A stretch of 64,000 bases of DNA from the NCBI RefSeq assembly GCF_902859695.1, contig NZ_CADIJL010000014.1, forward strand, positions 62,001 to 126,000, read 5' to 3'. The position numbers were made by a program, and so were the translations under genes. The notes beneath the pieces were generated by a model. It searched no databases. It was not told where the DNA came from and worked only from the letters and a program-made list of their open reading frames with translations. Shown piece after piece: positions 17,287 through 29,710 of this stretch. Positions within the stretch are counted from its first letter, which is position 1. The number at the start of each line of letters is the position of its first letter. The stretch comes from Achromobacter ruhlandii (GTDB lineage Bacteria; Pseudomonadota; Gammaproteobacteria; Burkholderiales; Burkholderiaceae_B).

Positions 17287-18057
17287 TCAGGCGGCGGCGC
17301 GGAACTGCTGGCCCAGCACGCTCCAGAGGCTTTGCACGTGGGTGACGAACTGCGGCGTCTCGCGCAGGGTGAAGACGTCGCGCGGATGCGGGATGGCGAT
17401 GCGCTCGTCCAGCAGGACGCGGCTGGGCGGGCCGGACAGCACCACCACGCGGTCGGACAGCAGGATGGCCTCGTCCAGGTCGTGCGTGACCAGCACCACG
17501 GTCTGGCCCAGCTTGCGCCAGATCTCCATCAGCTCGCGGTGCAGGTGGGTCTTGGTGTGCGTATCGAGCGCGCCGAACGGCTCGTCCAGCAGCAGGATGC
17601 GCGGCTCCACCGCCAGGCTCATCAGCAGCGCCACGCGCCGCCGCATGCCGCCCGACAGCTGGTGCGGAAAGGCGTCGGCGAAGGCCGTCAGGTGGCCCAG
17701 CTCCAGCAGCTCGGCCACCCGGCTGGCGATGCGCGCGGCCGGCACGCCCTGGAACTTCAGGCCCAGCGCTACGTTCTTCCTGACGCTGAACCACGGCAGC
17801 AGCGTGTCCTTCTGGAAGATGTAGCCCAGCGCCGGCGGCACCTGGCCGTCGACCACCCGTCCGTCCACCACGATGCGGCCGGTGGTGGGCGGCAGGAAGC
17901 CGGCGATCATGTTCAGCAGCGTGCTCTTGCCGCAGCCCGAGGGGCCGACGATCGACACGAACTCGCCCGCCGCGATCTCCAGGCTGACTTCGCCCACCGC
18001 GTGGGTGGTGCCCTGGCGCGTCTGGTAGGCCTTGCCCACCCGGTCCAGCGTGATCAT
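17287..18057 (-). CDS. ABC transporter ATP-binding protein, SsuB/TauB type
   Basis: The 256-residue ATPase has Walker A GPSGCGKST, signature LSGGMRRRVALLMSLAVEPRILLLDEPFGALD with Walker B, and the switch histidine in VLVTHDLDEA. I start at ATG 18057, two bases after the stop of the binding-protein gene, since this gives the standard N terminus MITLDRVGKAYQ. It energises the SsuC-like permease. Confidence 0.93.
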   Translation of the reverse strand: MITLDRVGKAYQTRQGTTHAVGEVSLEIAAGEFVSIVGPSGCGKSTLLNMIAGFLPPTTGRIVVDGRVVDGQVPPALGYIFQKDTLLPWFSVRKNVALGLKFQGVPAARIASRVAELLELGHLTAFADAFPHQLSGGMRRRVALLMSLAVEPRILLLDEPFGALDTHTKTHLHRELMEIWRKLGQTVVLVTHDLDEAILLSDRVVVLSGPPSRVLLDERIAIPHPRDVFTLRETPQFVTHVQSLWSVLGQQFRAAA

Positions 18058-18059
18058 CG

Positions 18060-19115
18060 CTAGCTCCGCGCGCGGCGCACGAAGCGCATGTCGACGCACT
18101 TGTCGTACGGCACCGTCTTGATCTCGTCGTTCGAGAACTGGCGGCCGTCGCCCATGATGGCGGTCATGCGGTTGTAGGCGTCCTCGGTGATGACGTTGTC
18201 CCCCAGGAACACCGTGTCCTTGTACACGCCCAGCGTCTTCTCGATGGCGGCGCGCGGGAAGGCGTTCAGGTAATCGTCGTAGATCACGTCGGCGATCTCG
18301 GCGGCGCTGTGGGCGGTGATGAAGTTCTGTGCCTTCACCAGGCCGGTGACGAAGGCCTGCACGGTTTCCGGCCGCTTCTGGATGGTGTCATGCAGCGTCA
18401 GCGCGGCGATGCCCGGCACGTCGCCGCCCATGAATTCGTTCCACGAGGCCTCGGTGGTGGCGTCGAAGATCGGCACGCCCCAGCCTTCCTGCCGGGCCTG
18501 TTCCATCATCGACATGGTGGCCATGCTGGCGGCCACCGAGCCGGTCTTGAGCGCGCCCAGCATGGTGGCCAGGTCGCCCAGGGGGCGGATGTCGACCTTG
18601 TCGGCCACGCCGGCCTTCTGCATCAGGTACAGCGCCATCAGCCAGGTGCTGGACTGCGGCTGGGTCGCGCCCACGCGCTTGCCGGCCAGGTCCTTGAGCG
18701 ACTTGATCTTGCCGCTGTCGAAATCCTCGCGCCGCACGATGACGTTGGCGTAGGTCAGCTTGCGGTCGAAGCCGAACACCAGCGCGGCCGGCTTGCCGGC
18801 CAGCGTCAGCGCCGGCGCGGCGGTGGCGGCCGTGGCGCCGAACGCGATCTGGCCGGCCGCCAGCAACTGGTTGGTGCGCGGGCCGCTCTGCGAATTCAGG
18901 TACTCGACCTCCAGCCCCGCTTCGCCGAAGTAACCCTTCTTGAGCGCCACGTAGCCGGCCGCGAAGAACGGGTCGATGCTGCCCTGCCCGTAGACCACGC
19001 GGCCCAGCTTGGGCTGGGCGAAGGCGACGCGGCCGCCGATCAGGGTGACGCCGGCCAGCGCCCCGGTTGCGGCCAGCACGCGGCGGCGGGTGGTGAAGTG
19101 GGGGCTCGTGCTCAT
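18060..19115 (-). CDS. ABC transporter substrate-binding protein, SsuA/ThiY-like
   Basis: The 351-residue periplasmic protein has a signal with consecutive arginines (TTRRRVLAATGALAGVTLIG) that could be Tat-dependent, and an NMT1/SsuA-like domain (YGQGSIDPFFAAGYVALKKGYFGEAGLEVEYL). Such receptors bind sulfonates, nitrate, thiamine precursors or aromatic acids; nothing here fixes the ligand. The ATG at 19115 follows GAGGAAGAC. It heads the operon binding protein, ATPase, permease, SDR. Confidence 0.92.
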   Translation of the reverse strand: MSTSPHFTTRRRVLAATGALAGVTLIGGRVAFAQPKLGRVVYGQGSIDPFFAAGYVALKKGYFGEAGLEVEYLNSQSGPRTNQLLAAGQIAFGATAATAAPALTLAGKPAALVFGFDRKLTYANVIVRREDFDSGKIKSLKDLAGKRVGATQPQSSTWLMALYLMQKAGVADKVDIRPLGDLATMLGALKTGSVAASMATMSMMEQARQEGWGVPIFDATTEASWNEFMGGDVPGIAALTLHDTIQKRPETVQAFVTGLVKAQNFITAHSAAEIADVIYDDYLNAFPRAAIEKTLGVYKDTVFLGDNVITEDAYNRMTAIMGDGRQFSNDEIKTVPYDKCVDMRFVRRARS

Positions 19116-19189
19116 GTCTTCCTCGGTCTCGATCGGGTGTGGTTGTTTGGCGTCAACAATACCGCAGCGGCGCCTGCCGTCCAACAATG

Positions 19190-19214
19190 GAAAACGCCCG
19201 GTTGCCCGGGCGTT
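19190..19214 (-). terminator. Intrinsic terminator of topB
   Basis: AACGCCCGG / CCGGGCGTT forms a 9-base stem. On the minus strand it is followed by TTTTCC, 35 bases after the topB stop. Confidence 0.75.
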
Positions 19215-19248
19215 CTCGTCGTGCCACGCAAGTGTAGACCGTGGCGGC

Positions 19249-21900
<2,652 letters not shown>

Positions 21901-21962
21901 GTGTATCCAGTGGCGGCAGTCCCGCCGTAGTAGCGCGGATAATAAGATCGGAGTTTCGCGAG

Positions 21963-24620
21963 ATGCAAGTCGGCATTGAACGGCAAGTGGGATCGGAACT
22001 TCACGCATGGCGTCAATTCCTGGCGCGCAGCACCCTCTGGCTGGGGGTCCTGCTGCTCGGCAGCGCCGCCATCTGCTGGGTCGCGGCGAACTGGCAGGAC
22101 ATGACAAAAATCCAGCGCTTCGCCGGCACGCAGGGCCTGCTGGCCCTGACCGCGCTGGCGGCCGCCTGGACCGGTTTGCGTCTGCGCGCCACCCCTGGCG
22201 TGCGCCGCAGCATTCCCGGCGCGCTGCTGGCCCTGGCCGGCATCCTGCTCGGCGCCCTGCTCGCGTTATTAGGCCAAACTTACCAGACTGGCGCCGATAC
22301 CTGGGAATTGTTCGCCTGGTGGGCGGTCCTGCTGCTGCCGTGGGCATTGGTGGCGGCCAGCCAGGCCGTCTGGCTGCTGTGGGCGCTGGTGACCAACGTC
22401 GCCCTGGTCCTGTGGCTGGGCGAGCGCGCCTTCACCTGGTGGCTGATCTTCGGCGGTCCCCAGATCGCCAGCCTGATCGTGGCCGCCTGGAACCTGCTGT
22501 TGCTGCTGGGCTGGGAACTGGCGGCGCGCCGCTGGCGCGCCAGCACCTTGGTCGGACCGCGGGTCCTGGCGGCGCTGGTGATCAGCGCGCTGGTGACGGC
22601 GCTGGTGTTCGGCCCGATGGTGACGGTGCTGGTGATCGGCAACGGCCTGTCGCGCGGCCTGGGCTCCGTCAACAGCCTGGCCTGGATCGCGGTGACGCTG
22701 GGCCTGGGTTTCTATTACCAGCGCGGCCGCCGCGACCTGGTCATCCTGGCCATGCTGGTGGCCGGCGTCATCTGCGTCTCGCTGCGGGTGGTAGGCGAAT
22801 GGCTGCTGCGGCTGGAGCCTGGTATCTGGGCGGCCCTGCCGCTGGCGGCGCTGCTGATGGCCGAGGCCGTCTGGGCGGCGCGCTGGCTGCGCGGACTGGC
22901 CGCCGGGCCGCGGGCGGCGGTCGCGGCCCCGGCCGATGCCGAGCCCGCCGCCGCCTCGGCCGGCAACGCGGTCGATCCCGGCGAGGCCGGCGAACCCGTG
23001 GCGCAACTGGCGCCGCCCGCCGTGCCGCACACCGAGCCGCCCTGGTACGTGCAATGCATCCTGGCGCTGAGCGCCTGGCTGTCGACGGTGCTGTTGCTGG
23101 CGTTCGTCGCCTTCTCGGGCATGATCAATTCAGAGGAAGGCGCGCTGGTGGCCGGCCTGGTGCTGTGCGCCGCCGGCGTGGCCGTGCTGCGCAGCGACGC
23201 CGGCCCGTTCTGGCGCCAGTGCGGCACCGCCATGGCCTTCGCCGGGCAGATCCTCATCATCTACGGCATGTCCAGCTCGACCTCGTTCGCCAGCGCCTGC
23301 CTGTTCGTGCTGCTGATGGCCACGGCGGTGTACGCGCTGGGGCCGGACGTGATTCTGCGCTTCCTGAGCGGCGGGCTGATCGCCCTGGCCGGCGCCGGCC
23401 TGATCTGGCGCATCCTGGCGCCCGAGCTGCTGCGCGAGGACATGATCGACTCCCTGCTGTATCTCGACATGGCCCGCGCCGCCTTCATCTGGCTGCCCAT
23501 CGCCGTGACCGGCGCCTGGGCCACGGCGGTGATCCTGACCCTGGCGCACCGGCTGGGCGGCAAGCGCGGCCATGCGCTGCAACCGCTGGCCTGGGCCTTT
23601 CTGCTGTCGGTGCAGGGCATGGTGTGGCTGGCCAGCGGCCTGTCGGTGCTGCAACTGCCGGCCATGTGGCAACTGCACGCGCAGACCGCCGTGCTGGTAT
23701 GCGCGGGCGCGCTGCTGCCAGCGGCGGCGGCAATGGCGGTGCTGTGGCCGCGCCGCCAGGTGCTGACGGGCGGCGTCACCTGGGGTGTGCCCATCGCCCT
23801 GCTGCTGCTGGCCCTGTTCTGGCTGCCCAGCCCCGGCGTGGGCTTCGCGCTGGCCTGGCTGCTGCTGGGCTTCGGCCTGAACCAGCCGCGGGTGGCGCTG
23901 TTCGGCGTCTTCAGCCTGCTGGCTTACCTGGGCGTCTATTACTACCAGCTGGACGTGCCGCTGCTGCAGAAGTCCTTGTGGCTGGGCGGCGGCGCCGTGC
24001 TGCTGTTCGTGCTGCGGGGGCTGGTGTGGCTGGTGCCGCGCTTGATGCGCACCCAGGAGCCGTCGCGCCGCGCGCCGCTGCCGCCGGTCTCGCCGGCCCT
24101 GCGCTGGCGCACCCTGGCGATCCTGGGCGGCCTGGCGCTGGTGCTGGTGGTGGCCAACGGCAGTATCTGGCAGCGCGAAAAACTGCTGGCCAACGGCAGG
24201 CTGGTGATCCTGGAATTGGCGCCGGTCGACCCGCGCTCGCTGATGCAGGGCGACTACATGGCGCTCAACTTCGCCGCCGGGCGCGAAGTCACGCGGCTGC
24301 GGTTGAGCGGCGAGCGCCGGGACACGGAGGACGCCGTCATGGGCGAAGCGTCCGACGGCTACGTCATGCTGACCGGCGATTCGCGCGGCGTGTACCAGCC
24401 CGTGCGCATCCAGACCGACGCCAAGCCGCATGGCGACGGCGAAGTGCCGCTGCGCTATCGCGTGCGCGACAACCAGGTGCGTATCGTCACCAATGCCTAT
24501 TTCTTCCCTGAAGGCCAGGCCAAGCGCTATGAGGTCGCCAAGTTCGGCGAACTGCGCGTGGCCGAGAACGGCGAGGCCCTGCTGGTGCGCATGCTGGGCG
24601 AGGATCTGCAGCCGTTGTAG
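21963..24620 (+). CDS. Large membrane protein with DUF2157, DUF4401 and GDYXXLXY domains
   Basis: The 885-residue protein combines three uncharacterised domains usually encoded together: an N-terminal DUF2157 (about residues 5-170, QFLARSTLWLGVLLLGSAAICW), a multi-spanning DUF4401 region (about 350-690) and a C-terminal periplasmic GDYXXLXY domain with RSLMQGDYMALNF (about 755-768). Around twenty hydrophobic segments are visible. In many genomes the last two domains are separate proteins, so this is a natural fusion. It starts 62 bases from the divergent topB ATG. Function unknown. Confidence 0.88.
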   Translation: MQVGIERQVGSELHAWRQFLARSTLWLGVLLLGSAAICWVAANWQDMTKIQRFAGTQGLLALTALAAAWTGLRLRATPGVRRSIPGALLALAGILLGALLALLGQTYQTGADTWELFAWWAVLLLPWALVAASQAVWLLWALVTNVALVLWLGERAFTWWLIFGGPQIASLIVAAWNLLLLLGWELAARRWRASTLVGPRVLAALVISALVTALVFGPMVTVLVIGNGLSRGLGSVNSLAWIAVTLGLGFYYQRGRRDLVILAMLVAGVICVSLRVVGEWLLRLEPGIWAALPLAALLMAEAVWAARWLRGLAAGPRAAVAAPADAEPAAASAGNAVDPGEAGEPVAQLAPPAVPHTEPPWYVQCILALSAWLSTVLLLAFVAFSGMINSEEGALVAGLVLCAAGVAVLRSDAGPFWRQCGTAMAFAGQILIIYGMSSSTSFASACLFVLLMATAVYALGPDVILRFLSGGLIALAGAGLIWRILAPELLREDMIDSLLYLDMARAAFIWLPIAVTGAWATAVILTLAHRLGGKRGHALQPLAWAFLLSVQGMVWLASGLSVLQLPAMWQLHAQTAVLVCAGALLPAAAAMAVLWPRRQVLTGGVTWGVPIALLLLALFWLPSPGVGFALAWLLLGFGLNQPRVALFGVFSLLAYLGVYYYQLDVPLLQKSLWLGGGAVLLFVLRGLVWLVPRLMRTQEPSRRAPLPPVSPALRWRTLAILGGLALVLVVANGSIWQREKLLANGRLVILELAPVDPRSLMQGDYMALNFAAGREVTRLRLSGERRDTEDAVMGEASDGYVMLTGDSRGVYQPVRIQTDAKPHGDGEVPLRYRVRDNQVRIVTNAYFFPEGQAKRYEVAKFGELRVAENGEALLVRMLGEDLQPL

Positions 24621-24641
24621 GAATCACAGGTCGGCGGCGCT

Positions 24642-24667
24642 CCACCCGGCGTGATGTGGCCGGGTGG
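24642..24667. terminator. Hairpin between convergent genes
   Basis: CCACCCGGC and GCCGGGTGG form a perfect 9-base stem with an 8-base loop, placed between the DUF2157 gene and gluQ. No U-tract is present. Confidence 0.5.
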
Positions 24668-24753
24668 CCGTCGGCCATGCATCGGAACGGACGTCTCGGC
24701 ACGCGCGGTTGCACTGCCCGTGACGGCCGCCGGCTCCTGCCGGCCATGCCGGA

Positions 24754-25635
24754 TCAGGGCAGCGGAAAGCGCGCGGCCCAGCGCGCCGTCGCCTCGCGCA
24801 GGAAGGCCGCCGGGTCCGGCGCGTCCAGCGGCGCGAAGCCCAGCGCGCGCCAGGCGCCTTGCAGCGACGCCAGCGGCGCGCTCGTGTCGATGGCCGGGGC
24901 GCCGTTCTGCTTGGACAGCTTCAGGCCGCTGGCAGGGTCCAGGATCAGCGGAACGTGCAGATAGCGCACCGGCGGCAGGCCTAGCAGCCGGCCCAGCACG
25001 CGTTGGCGCGCCGTGGAGCTGAGCAGGTCGGCGCCGCGCACCACGTCGGTCACGCCCTGCGCGCCGTCGTCCACCACCACCGCCAGTTGATAGGCCCACA
25101 GGCCATCCGCGCGCTTCACGGCGATGTCGCCCACCGCCCGCGCCACGTCCTGCTCCTGCGGCCCCAGCCAGCGGTCCTCGAAACGCTCCACCCCTTCCGG
25201 CATGATCACGCGCCAGGCGCGCGCCTCGCGTCCCGGCGCCAGGCCGTGGCGGCAGGTGCCGGGGTATGGGCGTTCACCGTCCGCGCCCGGCGCCGCCTGG
25301 CCACGCAGCGCCGAATCGGCGATCTCGCGGCGGGTGCAGCCGCAGCCATAGACCAGCCCGCGCGCGGCCAGCGCGTCGAAGGCCGCCTGATAGGCGTCGC
25401 CGCGTTGCGATTGCCAGACGATGTCGCCATCCCAGCGCAGGCCCAGGGCCTCCAATTGGCCCATGATGATCTCGGCCGCGCCGGGCACCGTGCGCGGCGT
25501 GTCCACGTCCTCGATGCGCAGCAGCCAACGGCCGTGGTGGGCGCGCGCATCCAGCCAGCTGGCCAGCGCGGCCACCAGCGAGCCCGCGTGCAACGGGCCG
25601 CTGGGGCTGGGGGCGAAGCGGCCGGTGTAGGTCAC
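24754..25635 (-). CDS. gluQ: Glutamyl-Q tRNA(Asp) synthetase
   Basis: The 293-residue GluQRS is a GluRS catalytic-domain paralogue that charges glutamate onto queuosine 34 of tRNA-Asp. It has the class I signature [12 protein letters not shown] at the N terminus, the zinc site CGC...YPGTC typical of YadB proteins, and KLSKQNG in place of KMSKS. The anticodon-binding domain is absent, as expected. I place the start at GTG 25635, giving the usual beginning [13 protein letters not shown]; a TTG at 25689 would add 18 residues without a ribosome-binding site. Confidence 0.92.
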   Translation of the reverse strand: MTYTGRFAPSPSGPLHAGSLVAALASWLDARAHHGRWLLRIEDVDTPRTVPGAAEIIMGQLEALGLRWDGDIVWQSQRGDAYQAAFDALAARGLVYGCGCTRREIADSALRGQAAPGADGERPYPGTCRHGLAPGREARAWRVIMPEGVERFEDRWLGPQEQDVARAVGDIAVKRADGLWAYQLAVVVDDGAQGVTDVVRGADLLSSTARQRVLGRLLGLPPVRYLHVPLILDPASGLKLSKQNGAPAIDTSAPLASLQGAWRALGFAPLDAPDPAAFLREATARWAARFPLP

Positions 25636-25728
25636 GGGATGGCGAAGCGGAGCAAGGGGGTTGCGGCGTGGCGACGCCGCGCGCAGCAAGCGCGCGCGTC
25701 GCGGGGATACGAACGCCGGCCGGCGCCG

Positions 25729-26187
25729 TCAGTGCAGCAAGCGCGTGCCGTCTTCGTCCAGCAGCTCTTCCAGGACCAGGTTGTCGATCTCGGCTTCCTG
25801 GCTCCAGAGAACCATGAGGGCGATGATCTTGATCTTGGAGAGCGGCACGGGCGATTCCGGCGCCGCCAGACCCCGGTCGATGACGATCTCGCGCAAGGGC
25901 GCGGGCAGCACGCCGGCCGATTCCAGGAAGGCGATGAAGCCAATGGATTCGGAGCCGAGCTGCTGGTATTCGTTATCGGTGTAGATCCGGGTACCGGTGG
26001 CGGGGGCTTGGGCGAGATCGACGCAGCGTTCGGTGGTTTCGGCCAGGCCGTAGAGCCAGCCGAGCGCGTCATCGATGTCCTCGTGCTCGAACCCGGCGGC
26101 GGCCAGCCGTTTGGCCAGCACGTCAGCGGCGGGACAGGCTTGCGGCGTGTAGTAATTCTCGTACAGGTAAACCAGGATATCGAACAT
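25729..26187 (-). CDS. smg: Smg family protein (DUF494)
   Basis: The 152-residue acidic cytoplasmic protein matches the Smg/DUF494 family from its start (MFDILVYLYENYY) to ELLDEDGTRLLH. The usual neighbour dprA (smf) is not here; gluQ follows after 93 bases and topB lies further on. ATG 26187 is chosen because the upstream part of the frame lies in an AT-rich promoter-like stretch. The molecular role of Smg remains unknown. Confidence 0.9.
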   Translation of the reverse strand: MFDILVYLYENYYTPQACPAADVLAKRLAAAGFEHEDIDDALGWLYGLAETTERCVDLAQAPATGTRIYTDNEYQQLGSESIGFIAFLESAGVLPAPLREIVIDRGLAAPESPVPLSKIKIIALMVLWSQEAEIDNLVLEELLDEDGTRLLH

Positions 26188-26381
26188 ATGGCGCAGTCTT
26201 GTGCCTGTTTGCACAGTCGGCCCGCATATCGGCAGACCAGCAAACATGAATTTTACTTTACGCTGATTTATTTGCCCGGGCAACCGCCGGAAAGACTGGG
26301 AACGGGGGGCGTAGTGGCCTTGCGACAGTCATGAAAACCGCGCGGAAAGGCTGACAGAATAAGGGGTTGCGCGATGCGTCC

Positions 26382-26406
26382 GGGGCGGACTTCCGGGGTC
26401 CGCCCC
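26382..26406. terminator. Hairpin downstream of the TRAP permease gene
   Basis: GGGGCGGAC (26382-26390) pairs with GTCCGCCCC (26398-26406). The T-rich flank is on the plus strand (CTCTTTAAT), so for the minus-strand TRAP gene it is more likely a stabilising hairpin. The gap 26188-26425 has no gene. Confidence 0.45.
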
Positions 26407-26425
26407 TCTTTAATACCCCTACGCC

Positions 26426-28450
26426 TCAGACGGTTTTCGGCGCCGTTTCCAGTTTCAGCTGCGCCAGCTGGCGGATGAACACCGGAATGCAGATGGCCAG
26501 TCCGATCAGCCCGCTGGTCAGCCCCGGCAGGATGGTCAGCAGCGCGCCCAGCGTGCACAGCCAGCGTTCCCAGCTTTTCATGCCCACCAGCATGTAGCGC
26601 GAGAACGCCGCCGACAGCAGCACCAGCCCCACCATGCAGCCGAACAGCGTCACGAAGAAGTCGTACCACGTGAAGCCCTGCACCGAGATCAGCAGCGACG
26701 GCGAGAACACGAACACGAACGGCACGATCAGCTTGGTGATGCCCAGCCGGAACGCCGTGTTGCCGGTCTTGAAGGGATCGCTGCCCGCCATGCCCGCCGC
26801 CGCGTAGGCCGCCAGCGCCACCGGCGGCGTGATGTCGGCCAGGATGCCGAAATAGAACACGAAGAAGTGCGCCGCGATCGGCTGCACCCCCAGCTGCACC
26901 AGCGTCGGCGCGGCCACCGCCACCATGATCAGGTAGTTGGCGGTGGTGGGAATGCCGCAACCCATCAGGATGCAGACGATGCCCGTCATGATCAGCGCCG
27001 CGACCAGCGTCAGCGACTGGGCGTTGGCGATGGTCTCGGGAATGATCGCGCCCGCCACGCCGGCGATCGATTGCGCCGCCGAGATCACGATGTACGAGAT
27101 CTTGAAGCCCACGCCCGTCAGCGTCACCACGCCGATCACGATGCCCACGGTGCCGGCCGCCGCGCCCACCGCCAGCGCGTACTTGGCGCCGGTCTCGAAG
27201 GCTTCGTACAGATCGCGCCAGTGCAGCCGCTGGAACGGATTGAGCAGGCCCACGATGATGCAGCCCGTGATGCCGGCAAACGCCGCCAGGTACGGCGTGC
27301 GGCCGCTGGCCAGCACGCCGATCAGCAGAATCAGCGGAATCAGCGTCGGCCAGCGCATCTTGAACGACTGCTTCAGCTTGGGCATTTCCTCGGCCGTCAG
27401 CCCGCGCAGGCCCTCGCGCTTGGCCTCGAAGTGCACCTGCATGAACATGCCGAAGAAATACAGAAAGGCCGGGAAGATGCCCGCAATCGCGATCTGCTGG
27501 TACGGAATGCCCAGGAACTCGATCATCAGGAACGCCGCCGCGCCCATGATCGGCGGCGTGATCTGTCCGCCCGTGCTGCTGGCCGCCTCCACCCCCGCCG
27601 CGAAGTGGCGCGGATAGCCGATGCGGATCATCGCCGGAATGGTCAGCGAGCCTACCGTCACGGCGTTGGCCACCGACGACCCCGACAGCATGCCGAACAT
27701 GGCCGACCCGAACACCGACACCTTGGCCGGGCCGCCCGCATAGCGTCCGGCGATGGTGGACGCCACGTCCAGGAACAGCTGGCCCAGGCCGATGCGCGTG
27801 GCCAGCACGCCGAACAGCACGAAGTGGAACACGTAGGTGGCCACCACGCCCACCGCCACGCCGTACACGCCCTGGCTGGTCAGGTACATGTGGTTGACGA
27901 TCTGCGACCACGTATTGCCCGCGTGCTGCAGCAGCCCGGGGAAATACGGCCCGAAGGCGGCGTAGGCCATGAACACCAGCGCGATGATCGGCAGCGGCCA
28001 GCCCATGGCGCGGCGCGTGGCCTCCAGCAACCCGATCAACAGAATCGAGCCCATCAGCACGTCGATCGGCAGCGGGTTGCCGACGCGGAACGCCAGGTCC
28101 TCGAAAATGTAGGGGATGTACAGCACCGACAGCGCCAGCGCGATGGCGATGATCCAGTCATACAGCGGCACGCCGCCCGGCGCGTACCAGGTGGACTTCG
28201 GCTCGCGCTGGTAGTGCGCCTTGGAAAAGCCGAACACCAGGAAGATCAGGCTCAGCACGAAGGCCAGGTGCACGCCGCGATGCGTGGCTTCGCGCAGCAG
28301 GCCGAAGCCGGCGGTGTAGTAGTGGAACAGCGACAGCGCCACCAGCAGGCCCGAGACGATCCAGGTGGCGCTCTTGTGCAGCGGCCGGAAGCGGATCTCG
28401 GAATCGTACTTTTCCGCCAGCTGCTGTGTTTTCTCGTGGTCTATTTCCAT
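26426..28450 (-). CDS. TRAP transporter fused permease (DctQ-DctM type, TAXI system)
   Basis: The 674-residue membrane protein is the 4TM/12TM fused permease of a TAXI-type TRAP transporter: a short N-terminal DctQ-like part (about residues 25-180) and a long DctM-like part containing GMLSGSSVANAVTVGSLTIP and EAASSTGGQITPPIMGAAAF, the conserved loops of the family. It drives sodium- or proton-coupled uptake of a small acid delivered by the adjacent binding protein. A perfect hairpin sits in the 102-base gap to that gene. The substrate is unknown; glutamate and other carboxylates are known for TAXI systems. Confidence 0.94.
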   Translation of the reverse strand: MEIDHEKTQQLAEKYDSEIRFRPLHKSATWIVSGLLVALSLFHYYTAGFGLLREATHRGVHLAFVLSLIFLVFGFSKAHYQREPKSTWYAPGGVPLYDWIIAIALALSVLYIPYIFEDLAFRVGNPLPIDVLMGSILLIGLLEATRRAMGWPLPIIALVFMAYAAFGPYFPGLLQHAGNTWSQIVNHMYLTSQGVYGVAVGVVATYVFHFVLFGVLATRIGLGQLFLDVASTIAGRYAGGPAKVSVFGSAMFGMLSGSSVANAVTVGSLTIPAMIRIGYPRHFAAGVEAASSTGGQITPPIMGAAAFLMIEFLGIPYQQIAIAGIFPAFLYFFGMFMQVHFEAKREGLRGLTAEEMPKLKQSFKMRWPTLIPLILLIGVLASGRTPYLAAFAGITGCIIVGLLNPFQRLHWRDLYEAFETGAKYALAVGAAAGTVGIVIGVVTLTGVGFKISYIVISAAQSIAGVAGAIIPETIANAQSLTLVAALIMTGIVCILMGCGIPTTANYLIMVAVAAPTLVQLGVQPIAAHFFVFYFGILADITPPVALAAYAAAGMAGSDPFKTGNTAFRLGITKLIVPFVFVFSPSLLISVQGFTWYDFFVTLFGCMVGLVLLSAAFSRYMLVGMKSWERWLCTLGALLTILPGLTSGLIGLAICIPVFIRQLAQLKLETAPKTV

Positions 28451-28477
28451 AGCCGTGTTTCTCAGGTGAATCGCGAA

Positions 28478-28500
28478 CAGGGCCGCCCGAGGCGGCCCTG
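28478..28500 (-). promoter_or_regulatory. Intercistronic hairpin in the TAXI-TRAP operon
   Basis: CAGGGCCGCC and GGCGGCCCTG form a perfect 10-base stem with loop CGA between the binding-protein and permease genes. Without a U-tract it more likely protects the upstream mRNA, giving excess binding protein, than terminates. Confidence 0.55.
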
Positions 28501-28552
28501 TGCAAGCGCGGCGCCGGCGGCCGCGCGCTTCCCGATGGGAATGGATCGGCGC

Positions 28553-29512
28553 TTACTTCAGCAGGCCGATTTCCTTGTAGAACTTCTCGGCGCCCGGGTG
28601 GAACGGGATGCCGGCGCCCTTGACCGCGTTATCGCGGGTGATGAGCTTGCCCTTGGCGTGGCCGTTGTCCAGGGTCTTGCGGGTGGCGTCGCTGTACAGC
28701 GCCTTGGTGACGTCATACACCACCTGCTCGGACAGCTTGGCCGACGTCACCATCTGCGCGTTGACCGAGATGGTCTTGACCTCGGGCAGATTCTGGTAGG
28801 TGTTGGCGGCGATGGTGTCCGGCGTGAAGAATTCCTGCTTGGCGCGCAATGCGTCGATTTCCGGGCCGACCAGCGACACCAGTTCGATGTTGCCGGAAGA
28901 CGCCAGTTCGGCGATGGCGCCAGCCGGCGCGCCGCCCACGAAGAAGAACGCATCCAGGCCGCCATCCTTGAGCTTGTCGCCGGCCTGGTTGGGCTTGAGG
29001 TACTCGGCCTTGACGTCCTTGTCGGTCATGCCATAGGCGCCCAGGATCAGGCGCACGTCCACCAGCGTGCCGGAGCCCGGCTCGTCCATCGACACGCGCT
29101 TGCCCTTCAGGTCGGCCACGCTCTTGATGCCCGCGCCCTTGCGCGTCACCAGGTGGATGCTCTCCGGATACAGCGTGGCGATCAGGCGCAGGTCCTGCGC
29201 CTTGGGCTTGCCTTCGAAGGTGCCGGTGCCGCTGTAGGCCCAGAAGGCCACGTCCGACTGCGTGAAGCCGGCTTCGAACGAACCGCCCATGATGCCGTTG
29301 ATGTTGGCCACCGAACCGTTGGAGGCGACCGCGGTGGCGATCAGCTTGCCGGGTTGGGACACGGCGTTGGCGATGATGCCGCCGATGGGGTAGTAGGTGC
29401 CGGCGGTGCCGCCGGTGCCGATACGGAAGAACTGCTGGGCTTGCGCGGCCCCGGTCGCGCCGACAGCGGCGGCGGCCATGGCCAGGGTGGCGATCCAATT
29501 CCTGAGTTTCAT
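28553..29512 (-). CDS. TAXI-family TRAP transporter solute-binding protein
   Basis: The 319-residue periplasmic receptor has a signal peptide (LRNWIATLAMAAAAVGATGAAQA) and the TAXI signature FRIGTGGTAGTYYPIGGIIA just after it. GGAGAAGC precedes the ATG. It is first in the operon with the fused permease and diverges from a D-threonine aldolase-like gene, which may act on the imported compound. Confidence 0.94.
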   Translation of the reverse strand: MKLRNWIATLAMAAAAVGATGAAQAQQFFRIGTGGTAGTYYPIGGIIANAVSQPGKLIATAVASNGSVANINGIMGGSFEAGFTQSDVAFWAYSGTGTFEGKPKAQDLRLIATLYPESIHLVTRKGAGIKSVADLKGKRVSMDEPGSGTLVDVRLILGAYGMTDKDVKAEYLKPNQAGDKLKDGGLDAFFFVGGAPAGAIAELASSGNIELVSLVGPEIDALRAKQEFFTPDTIAANTYQNLPEVKTISVNAQMVTSAKLSEQVVYDVTKALYSDATRKTLDNGHAKGKLITRDNAVKGAGIPFHPGAEKFYKEIGLLK

Positions 29513-29710
29513 GCGAGCTTCTCCGTTATGAGTGGAAGTAACCTATTGTTGTGTTGAAATTCTGGCACGCCACCCGCCCTGCGCCAATGGCCTGGAAGCT
29601 ATCGTTTACCAGGGGTTGCCGCAGTGCGGAAACGTCAACGGTCCGGCGTGGGCCATCGCGCGCGGCGGCGGTTCACGGTTACGCCGCAGGTTTGATCACG
29701 GAGCTATTCG

